Assembly: GCA_029168955.1 (NCBI GenBank)
Contig: JAPDOI010000370.1
Location: 1 to 64,000, forward strand
Length of the DNA: 64,000 bases
Reading direction: 5' to 3'
From: Aplectana chamaeleonis
Lineage: Eukaryota; Nematoda; Chromadorea; Rhabditida; Cosmocercidae
Shown here: positions 56,801-64,000 of the stretch, one piece after another
Layout of the letters: every line of letters begins with the position of its first letter
Position numbering within the stretch: position 1 is the first letter of the stretch
Notes under the pieces: generated by a model
The model's input: the letters and a program-made list of their open reading frames with translations, nothing else
Databases searched by the model: none
Told to the model about the DNA's origin: nothing
Made by a program: the position numbers and the translations under genes

Positions 56801-59800
56801 TCCCATTGAGGACCTGCACACTTTCTATGACGTCCCGCAAACTCCCATTTGGGTCCTGCGCCCTTTCTGTGACGTCCTGCACACTCCCACTGTGGACCTG
56901 CACACTTTATATGACGTCCTGCACATTTTCTATGACGTCCCGCACACTCCCATTTGGGTCCTGCACACTTTCTGTGACGTCCTGCACACTCCCACTGAGG
57001 ACCTGCACACTTTCTATGGACGTCCTGCACACTCTCATTGGGGTACTGCACACTTTCTATGACGACCTGCACACTCCCATTTAGGGTCCTGCACATTTTC
57101 TAAGCGTTCCGCACACTCCCACTGGGTCCTGCATACTTTCTGTGACGTCCTGCACACTCCCACTGAGGACCCGCACACTTTCTATGACGTCCCGCACACT
57201 CCTATAGGGGTCCTGCACACTTTCTATGACGTCCTGCACACTCCCATAGCGGTCCTGCACACTTTGTATGACGTCCTGCATTTTACCACTGAGAATCTGC
57301 ACACCTTCTATGACGTCCTGCACACTCCCACTGAGGACCTGCACACTTTCTATGACGTCCCGCAAACTCCCATTTGGGTCCTGTACACTTTCTATGACTT
57401 CCTGCACACTCCCATTTGGGTCCTGTACACTTTCTATGACTTCCTGCACACTCCCACTGAGGACCCGCACACCTTATATGACGTCCTGCACACTCCCATA
57501 GGGGTCCTGCACACTTTATATGACGTCCTGCACTTTACCACTGAGAACCTCCACACTTTCTGTGACGTCCTGCACACTCCCATTCGGGTCCTGCACACTT
57601 TCTATGACGTCCTGCACACTCCCACTGAGGACCTGCACACTTTATATGACGTCCTGCACACTCCACATTTGGGTCCTGCACACTTTCTATGACGTCCTGC
57701 ACACTCCCATACGGGTCCTGCACACTCTATGAGGTCCTGCACACTTTCTATGACGTCCTGCACACTCCCATTTGGGTCCTGCACACTTTCTATGACGTCC
57801 TGCACACACTTTCTATGACGTCCTGCACACTCCCACTGGGGTCCTGCACACTTTCTATGACGTCCCTGCACACTTTCCCCACCACGTTCCGCACACTCCA
57901 TTTGGGTCCTGCACACTTTCTATGACGTCCTGCACACTTTCTACGACGTTCCACACTGTCGACCTGCAAACTTTATATGACGTCCTGCACATTTTCTATG
58001 ACGTCCTGCACACTCCCATTTGGGTCCTGCACACTTTCTATGACGTCCTGCACACTCCCACTGAGGACCCGCACACTTTATATGACGTCCTGCACACTCT
58101 CATTGGGGTACTGCACACTTTCTATGACGTCCCGCACACTCCCAATAGGGTCCTGCACATTTTCTAAGCGTTCCGCACACTCCCACTTGGGTCCTGCATA
58201 CTCTCTGTGACGTCCTGCACACTCCCACTGAGGACCCGCACACTTTATATGACGTCCTGCACACTCCCATAGGGGTCCTGCACACTTTCTATGACTTCCT
58301 GCACACTCCCAATTGGGTCCTGCACACTTTCTATGACTTCCTGCACACTCCCAGTGAGGACCTGCGCACTTTCTATGACGTCCTGCACACTCCCATTGAG
58401 GACCTGCACACTTTCTATGACGTCCCGCAAACTCCCATTTGGGTCCTGTACACTTTCTATGACTTCCTGCACACTCCCAGTGAGGACCTGCGCACTTTCT
58501 ATGACGTCATGCACACTCACACTGAGTACCTGCACACTTTCTATGACGTCCCGCAAACTCCCATTTGGGTCCTGCACACTTTCTATGACGTCCCGCACAC
58601 TCCTATAGGGGTCCTGCACACTTTCTATGACTTCCTGCACACTCCCAGTGAGGACCTGCGCACTTTCTATGACGTCCTGCACACTCCCATTTGGGTCCTG
58701 CACACTTTCTATGACGTCCTGCACACTCCCACTGAGGGTCCTGCACACTTTCTATGACGTCCTGCACACTCCCTGGGTCCTGCACACTTTCTATGACGTC
58801 CCTGCACACTCCCACCGGGGTCCTGCACACTTTCTATGACGTCCCGCACACTCCCATTTGGGTCCTGCACGCTCTCTGTGACGTCCTGCACTCTCCCACT
58901 GAAGATCTGCACACTTTATATGACATCCTGCACACTCTCATTTGGGTCCTGCACACTCTCTGTGACGTCCTGCACACTCACACTGTGGACCTGCACACTT
59001 TATATGACGTCCTGCACACTCACATTTGGGTCCTGCACACTTTCTATGACGTCCCGCACACTCCCATAGGGGTCCTGCACACTTTATATGACGTCCTGCA
59101 CTTTACCACTGAAAACCTCCACACTTTCTGTGACGTCCTGTACACTCCCATTCGGGTCCTGCACGCTTTCTATGACGTCCTGCACACTCCCACTAGGGAC
59201 CTGCGCCCTTTCTGTGACGTCCTGCACACTCACACTGTGGACCTGCAAACTTTATATGACGTTCTGCACATTTTCTATGACGTCCCGCACACTCCCATTT
59301 GGGTCCTGCACACTCTCTGTGACGTCCTGCACACTCCCACTGAGGACCTGCACACTTTATATGGCGTCCTGCACACTCTCATTGGGGTACTGCACACTTT
59401 ATATGACGACCTGCACACTCCCACTTGGGTCCTGCACACTCTCTGTGACGTCCTGCACACTCCCACTTGGGTCCTGCACACTCTCTGTGACGTCCTGCAC
59501 ACTCCCACTGAGGACCCGCACACTTTATATGACGTCCTGCTTTATATGACGTCCTGCCCACTCACATGTGGGTCCTGCACACTTTCCATGACGTCCCGCA
59601 CACTCCCATAGGGGTCCTGCACACTTTATACTACGTCCTGCACTTTACCACTGAGAACATTCCACACTTTCTGTGACGTCCTGTGCACTTTCATTCGGGT
59701 CCTGCACGCTTTCGATGACGTCCCGCACACTCCCGTTTGGGTCCTGCGCACTTTCTATGACTTCCTGCACACTCCCACTGAGGACCTGCACAATTTCTAT

Positions 59801-59907
59801 GATTTCCTGCACACTCCCACTGAGGACCTGCACACCTTATATGACGACCTGCACACTCCCATTGGGGCCGTGCACATTTTTTGTGACGTCCTGCACTCTC
59901 CCACTGA
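50830..59907 (+). repeat. Right HOR-structured part of the satellite
   Basis: Variant strings of the left edge return: CCACTGAGAATCTGCACACC near 52500, 55690 and 57285, CCACTGAAAACCTCCACAC (with small changes) near 53568, 54346, 56757 and 59106, and TTTTCTAAGCGTCCCGCAC near 53904. A chimeric junction, GTCCTGCTTTATATGACG, occurs three times (about 54775, 55171 and 59536), each time followed by CCCACTCACATGTGGG. Sporadic indels appear near 56330, 57840 and 58790. The array stops at 59907 within a CTGCACTCTCCCACTGA unit. Confidence 0.85.
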
Positions 59908-59916
59908 CTCAGACAA

Positions 59917-59990
59917 TGGGATGGACCGACCGCGGACATGTTCCGTACCGACCGCGGACAGGTTGCGTACCGACAGCGGGATGGGCGACG
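59917..59990. repeat. Three degenerate 22-bp CpG-rich units
   Basis: Directly after the satellite, ACCGCGGACA(T/G)GTT(C/G)CGTACC-like words follow each other at a 22-bp spacing (CGCGGACA at 59931 and 59953, then a third weaker copy near 59975). They share the CGCGG and CGTAC words with the neighbouring 21-bp array and are probably diverged members of it that gained one base. Confidence 0.55.
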
Positions 59991-60007
59991 TTTGGAACGC
60001 ATTTCGC

Positions 60008-60427
60008 ACGCGGTCGGCACACAAATTAGCGCGGTCGATACGCACGGCCACGCGGTCAGTACGAAATGCCACGCGGTTAGTACGCATCGCCACGCGGTCC
60101 GTACGTGTTGCCACGCGGTCGGTACGCATCGCCTCGCGGTTCATACGCACTGCAACGCGGTTAGTACGCATTGCCACGCGGTCAGTACGCAATGCCACAC
60201 TGTCGGTACGCATTGTCGAGCGGTCGGTACGCACTGCCACTCGTTCAGTACGCATTGCCACGCGGTCGGTAGACATTGCTGCGCGGTCGGTACGCACTGC
60301 CACGTGATCAGTACGTCTTGTCACGCCGTTGATACGCATTGTCACGGGGTCGGTACGCATTGTCACGCTGTCGGTACGCATGGACACGCTGTCGGGACGC
60401 ATTGCCACGCGGTCGATACAAATGTTG
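60008..60427 (+). repeat. Second minisatellite: 20 copies of a 21-bp CpG-rich unit
   Basis: Twenty contiguous units of exactly 21 bp with no indel, consensus beginning ACGCGGTCGGTACGCATTGC. Successive unit starts are 60008, 60029, 60050, 60071 and so on to 60407. Substitutions are common, each unit typically differing from consensus at one to several bases, often at CpG sites (CG to TG or CA), as expected of methylated old repeats. The length is a multiple of three, so heptapeptide-repeat frames are open on both strands (including minus 60678-59797). I regard these as by-products, since they run out into the neighbouring satellite. Its sequence has no convincing similarity to the 42-bp satellite beyond the 21-bp period. 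Confidence 0.92.
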
Positions 60428-60545
60428 CTCGTAGGATTGACCGCGGTTAGTACGCACTCAACCGCGGAAGGCTCGATTTTATCACGCGGGCAGTACGAAA
60501 CATTTTTTAGACGGCCGCTATCAGTACGCATGCACGTGCGGCAGG
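60428..60545. repeat. Decayed tail of the 21-bp array
   Basis: Scattered, out-of-phase relatives of the 21-bp unit: ACCGCGGTTAGTACGCAC near 60439, ACGCGGGCAGTACGAAAC at 60484, and ATCAGTACGCATGCACG near 60519. Unrelated bases separate them. It reads as the eroded border of the array. Confidence 0.65.
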
Positions 60546-60765
60546 TAATCATTGCTTCCAATAAAATGGCGCTCTTTCGAAACGCATTAATACTCGGATG
60601 CAGGGTTTGTGGTCCCAAATAATTGGAAATAAGCAAACGTTGGAAGTAGGGATGGGGCTTGGGGTAACGCACGAACAAGTTGAAACAGCCCAGAACCGCT
60701 GGCTTTCAAACAGCAAAGGACGAGCTTTTTCAATCAACAACATCTAAAGTCTAGTTTGCTTAGAG

Positions 60766-60784
60766 GCAGCAGACACGCTCAAAA
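60766..60784 (+). repeat. 19-bp inverted repeat, left arm
   Basis: GCAGCAGACACGCTCAAAA is found in perfect inverted orientation at 61188-61206, about 400 bp away. The pairing does not extend past these 19 bases. It could be the ends or a conserved part of a decayed transposable element. Confidence 0.6.
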
Positions 60785-61187
60785 ATGGTATCGATTTTAT
60801 GACATAAATCAAAGGTTTGGAGCTGGTTGTATTGGGAACTGACGAAAAAACGGATAACGGGTAATTTCTTATCAGGTAAAAGTGGACGAGTCTTGCGGCG
60901 CGCGGTTGAAACAGAGAATATTAGCAACAAGACGGTTGAAATAGAGAAGCCGATATACTATTACAGCCTATACTGAAAGGTTCACCTCATTGAAGCATCA
61001 AAACCAGCCAAAGTGGCCGTATTAGTACTATCAATCTGGACGAGTTTGTATTTAGGGGCGGGGTTGCAGAGATTTTTCGATTTGTGTTGCTGGCATTTAG
61101 TAGTTTTGACTCGTTTTTGACGCCTCCAACGGCGTGAGCAGTTTACTAGGAGCCATGCGGCTTCAGAAACGTAGTTATCTAAACAAC

Positions 61188-61206
61188 TTTTGAGCGTGTC
61201 TGCTGC
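61188..61206 (-). repeat. 19-bp inverted repeat, right arm
   Basis: Perfect reverse complement of 60766-60784. It lies inside the minus-strand open frame 60982-61275. No target-site duplication is evident outside the pair. Confidence 0.6.
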
Positions 61207-62381
61207 TTTTGAATGAGCCTCGGCGGAGCAAGCAGAGAAGCGATCGGTCATGGCAAAATAAGGATATCTCGACATGATAAACCCAATACGCCATACTTCA
61301 ACCGGCTCTAAATGAGTGAGCTAGGTCCCTGTCAGAATTGGATGAAAAAATCGCCGTAACCCGACTTGGCCGACCCGGTCGAAACGTATGAAAATCATGG
61401 ACGATGGAGGTTGCAAAAAACACTCGGGGTCGTATTCGCCATCAACCCGCCGGGAAGTAGAAGGAAATATGGGGTGAAATTTCAGTACGAAATGCGCGCT
61501 CCACGGCCACCTATCGCCTCCCTTGGCTTCCCTCGCGACCGCCGGAGTTTTTCGCATCGGATCGCTGGAGAGTACTCGCTTCTCGATAGAACCTTCATCT
61601 TTCCGCAGTGATATCGCTACGTAACACAGTTTGTATTCCCATAATACACAGTGTAAAATGGGTTGATCTGTTCCTCTGCCGCGCGCGGTATCAACCCTTG
61701 CGTTTCCCTTCGACTTCTCTCGGCGGGGTGTTGGCGAATACGTTTTTTAAGCCCACCTCATTCACGTCTTTCGTGATTATCGACCGGGCTGGCTACGGCG
61801 ATCGGCCAACTATGATCGAGGCCCTAGCCGTTCCAAGCCTACCGCGTGTTTAGCTCAAAATCGCCCCAGCCGCGATCCAGCTGGAGAGGTGTGGTTTTGT
61901 TAATTTCATGTTAATGAAAAACAAGGTGCACACTCACGCCGCTTTGTGGCGTACCTGTAGGCACGTATTATGACGCATCGAATGATGGAATCGTTGCCAA
62001 ATGAGTACTTAGATATTATCGTTCCTCGAAACCCAGTCCGGTCCCACACACTTTCACCTGGGAGCGATGCATACCTGCTGCGTGCTTACCAACCGTGGTC
62101 ATTTTTCAAATAAAACTTTCGTGTTAGGAGGAATTTTACTACATTTCTTCAGCCTAAGAAGACATTTCTTGTATGTATTTTACAATATTCCGTTTCTACT
62201 CTCGCACTTCCTTCCTTTGTCTTTTTCCTCATCCTTCTATAAAAATTCAATGTGTTAATCGCGTTGTGAGCTTAGTACTCGTGTTCTATTTAACGAATTC
62301 CCATGGGATCGAACGTTCTCGTTGAGAGTGATTGTGGACCCTTTTCAATGGCATACGCCAGCTGTTGAAACTGATTGTACT

Positions 62382-62553
62382 GTCATTATCGGGCTGAAAG
62401 TCCGCTCCACGATTGCGACGAGTCGCTGTTTCAGCACGCAGCACAATTATAATCGTGCTGGGAGAAGGGGTAATTGTGTCGGGACCCGCTAGTCCAGCAC
62501 GATTATAGTCGTGCTGCCACCGCGTCTGTCCGCAACTATCCGCTGATAAACTC
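62382..62553. mobile_element. MITE-like foldback element, diverged copy
   Basis: This stretch aligns with the better-preserved element at 62854-63048. Both begin GTC(A/G)TT, carry a TCCG(C/G)TCC word about 20 bases in, and share ATAATCGTGCTGGGAGAAGG (62451-62470 here). The two halves of this copy are mutually inverted around the GCACGA-TTATA-TCGTGCTG words, so it can fold back. Likely ends are GTCATTATC (62382) and GATAAACTC (62553); they pair imperfectly. There is no coding capacity, so it would depend on a transposase encoded elsewhere. The right end is less certain than the left. Confidence 0.65.
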
Positions 62554-62853
62554 GCTCTTCTCTGCAAGAAATATTTTTATTTGAGTCCACGTGAAAGGAC
62601 ATTTGTCGATGAGTTCCGCAAAAATTGAAACCATCAAATTTTGAATATTATTACTGAACCGTTCATAGGCATTACTACACCAAATTGAACAAGAAGATGA
62701 ACAATAGCATAAATCAGAAGGGCAAGACGATCGAGATCAAGACAAAGAGCAAGAAATAGTAAAAGATCGAGATCAATAAACAGAAGGCAAAAAGAGAAAT
62801 ATTGCCTTGACAGCCAAATAAATAATTGCTTTCAAAAAATCAATAATTAAGTA
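62554..62853. other. Spacer between the two foldback elements
   Basis: AT-rich, gene-free. About 62690-62815 is purine-rich on the plus strand and repeats the word GATCGAGATCAA (near 62731 and 62766). I see no other structure. Confidence 0.5.
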
Positions 62854-63048
62854 GTGTCGTTCTCTGAGCTAAAATCCGGTCCGCGACTGCGGACTACGAC
62901 TGTTGCATCATGAGACACGTGATAATCGTGCTGGGAGAAGGGTGAATCGTTACGGGAAAAAGCGGCCCCAGCACGGCTAACACGTGTCGTATGATGCAAT
63001 AACCGTAGCCCGCAAATGCGGACCGGAATCTGATCCAGAGAACGACAA
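62854..63048. mobile_element. MITE-like foldback element with terminal inverted repeats
   Basis: The ends are GTCGTTCTCTG (62856) and CAGAGAACGAC (ending 63046), a perfect 11-bp terminal inverted repeat. The inverted arms continue ungapped for about 80 bp each (62856-62935 and 62967-63046), matching at roughly three quarters or more of positions, around a loop of about 31 bp. TA dinucleotides at 62852-62853 and 63049-63050 could be a TA target-site duplication, as in Tc1/mariner-type elements, but TA is too short and the flank too AT-rich to be sure. No open frame of interest. It is a non-autonomous DNA transposon by structure; the family is not identified. Confidence 0.75.
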
Positions 63049-63238
63049 TAAATAAATAAATAAGTAAACAAATCAATTAACAAATAATTAAATAAATAAG
63101 TAATTAAATAAAAAAGTGAATAAATGAGTAAATATAATAGTAAATAAATAAATAAGTAAATAAATGAATAAGTAATTAAATAAAAAAGTGAATAAATAAA
63201 TAAATAAAATATTAAATGAATAAATAAGTAGTTATTAA
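63049..63238 (+). repeat. Degenerate (AATA)n simple repeat with internal duplication
   Basis: Runs of AATAAATAAATA interrupted by AAGTAA, GAATAA and ATTAAA words. A string of about 30 bases starting AATAAGTAATTAAATAAAAA occurs twice, about 72 bp apart (near 63095 and 63167), so part of the tract arose by local duplication. It abuts the right end of the foldback element. Confidence 0.85.
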
Positions 63239-64000
63239 ACCGAAGAAAAGTTTCACATTAACAAAGAGATGAAAACGAGGAGAAGAAAAAAGTATCTGGA
63301 GTTGCAAAGAATGATAAGAGAGTGAAGAAGATAAAAAAAGAGAGCAATAGGAGAAATTGGAAAGTATGAAGAAAAACCCCTGCGATTTGAAGGAAATCGC
63401 TATTTTGTAGTTCACTTTCTTGGGCACTCCGGTGGGGACGGGAGAAAAAGTTTATGGGGTCGCCACTGGCGTGTTCGATAGTGGGGTGATCAAGGAGGTC
63501 ATAGAGGTTTCGGGTGACGAAGAACTCGTTAGGGATATCAATTCTGGCCAGTGGAGATTCGAGCATTTATTTGAATCGTGCGTGATTGTGATCAAGGTAG
63601 CCTCTCCCGTGTTATCAACTTTGCTAGCATCATTTTCAATTTTTTTTTGCACAATTGAGCCATTCGGGCTAGGTGACATCACCCACAAAACTTGAGCCAG
63701 AGGACTGCTGTGGGGTCGATCAAATAGCACTTCTGTATCGATCATCTAACACTTTTTCGATGATTTTTTATACAACCGTCGAACAACATAGAAAACTTTT
63801 TTGGCGCAAAAATTCCTCAAAAATGACAGTGACGAGCAGATGCAGAAAAACGCCAAAAACGATTTTGACGCGAACATCAAATCAAATTTAACAATGAATT
63901 CAGACTAGTTTTTCTTCACAAATGAAGGTCTGTCAGAGGCCCTTTTGACAATTCCGTTCTTTAAAGAGACCAAGCAATACAAAAACATGAAAAATTGTTT
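63239..64000. other. Distal right flank, no recognisable gene
   Basis: Purine-rich from about 63255 to 63380, then mixed sequence. Overlapping open frames of 91-102 codons lie on both strands between 63258 and 63745. The minus-strand frames (63258-63566 and 63452-63745) have a plausible protein-like composition, but I recognise no domain. They could be a fragment of an old retroelement or an exon, which is speculation. The last 250 bases are AT-rich and featureless to me. Confidence 0.4.

Larger units (their letters stand above)
1806..59907 (+). repeat. Giant 42-bp satellite array (two 21-bp halves)
   Basis: The sequence is one continuous head-to-tail tandem array, about 58.1 kb, equal to roughly 1,380 units of 42 bp. 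Each unit has two 21-bp halves: one begins GACGTCCTGCACACTCCCA and the other contains GGGTCCTGCACACTTTC. They share the core GTCCTGCACACT, so the unit is a dimer of an older 21-mer. I saw no strand reversal. The strand shown is pyrimidine-rich (about two thirds C+T) and C exceeds G about two to one. The left edge is at GGGTACTGCAC (about 1806), the right edge at CCCACTGA (59907). Half-unit variants (GACTTCCTGC, GACGTCATGC, GACGTCCCGCAAAC, GACGTACTGTGTAC, GACGACCTGC, GAGGACCTGCGCAC, GAGTACCTGC) are arranged in higher-order patterns. The unit is stop-free in two frames on each strand, which explains all long open frames here; I do not treat these as genes. It could be pericentromeric, subtelomeric or an interstitial macrosatellite; the window does not decide. 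Confidence 0.97.
60546..62381. other. Right flank, no recognisable gene
   Basis: Mixed-composition single-copy sequence. Open frames of 78-97 codons occur (minus 60982-61275, minus 61321-61557, plus 61366-61611, plus 61608-61853), but none has a domain or motif I recognise. 61340-61850 is noticeably more CpG-rich than its surroundings and is open on both strands, so a diverged exon or an old transposon fragment is possible but unsupported. A direct repeat CGGTTGAAA(C/T)AGAGAA lies at about 60903 and 60932. Pyrimidine-rich sequence occupies about 62145-62240. Confidence 0.5.

Noticed and set aside
1806..59907. CRISPR array
   Set aside because: There are no unique spacers between repeats: both halves of every unit are themselves repeated. 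The flanks and simple repeats look eukaryotic.
1806..59907. Telomere or rDNA spacer array
   Set aside because: No TTAGG-type or TTAGGG-type runs, and no rRNA-like sequence or promoter-like subrepeat next to the array.
1806..59907. CENP-B box in the satellite unit
   Set aside because: The unit lacks the TTCG and CGGG pair with the required spacing, so there is no sequence support for a centromeric CENP-B-type site.
59797..60678. Minus-strand 293-codon frame with an MRTDRVA-like heptad repeat and a non-repetitive N-terminal part
   Set aside because: The repeat part is the 21-bp minisatellite read through, and the C-terminal part runs into the 42-bp satellite. The N-terminal 90 residues show no domain. 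Without transcript evidence it is not a credible gene.
61920..62065. Possible satellite fragments in the right flank (GGTGCACACTCAC near 61926, GTCCCACACACTTTCACC near 62042)
   Set aside because: Matches of 12-18 bases to a C/A-rich repeat, without the neighbouring half-unit, are likely to be chance.
63452..63745. 97-codon minus-strand frame, possibly protein-like
   Set aside because: Composition is plausible, but there is no motif I can name, and an overlapping plus-strand frame of similar length is equally open.

Overview
This window is eukaryotic and is almost entirely satellite DNA. One head-to-tail tandem array fills about 1806-59907 (roughly 58 kb, about 91% of the window). Its unit is 42 bp, made of two diverged 21-bp halves that share the core GTCCTGCACACT. 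It is flanked by ordinary AT-leaning sequence with no recognisable gene, rRNA or tRNA. The MITE-like foldback elements, AATA-type simple repeats and AT-rich flanks suggest an animal nuclear genome, perhaps an insect. That is inference; no gene here fixes the taxon.

Layout: 1-1805 is the left flank, with a short palindrome and an AT-rich tract abutting the array. 1806-10180 is array built of long, variant-rich higher-order repeats (HORs). 10180-17930 is simpler array. 17930-38790 is the same satellite, again HOR-structured, but full of 1-4 base insertions, deletions and recurrent substitutions that break the 21-bp phase. 38790-50830 is the cleanest and most homogeneous part. 50830-59907 returns to the HOR types of the left edge. 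A transition at 59908-60007 holds about three 22-bp units. A second, unrelated-looking CpG-rich minisatellite follows at 60008-60427: 20 copies of exactly 21 bp with no indels, then decayed copies to about 60545. The right flank (60546-64000) holds two related MITE-like foldback elements (62382-62553 and 62854-63048), a degenerate AATA repeat, and otherwise unassigned sequence.

The many long open frames, up to about 1150 codons, are by-products of the repeat. 42 is divisible by 3, and the unit is stop-free in two frames on each strand, so overlapping open frames run for kilobases on both strands. I call no protein-coding gene. I found no RNA gene, CRISPR array or defence, biosynthetic or mobile gene system. 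The most notable things are the 21-bp quantisation of both arrays and of the duplications inside the large one, the dense CRE-like TGACGTC motif, the indel-rich 21-kb interior that may be a sequencing or assembly artefact, and a small foldback transposon family next to the array.
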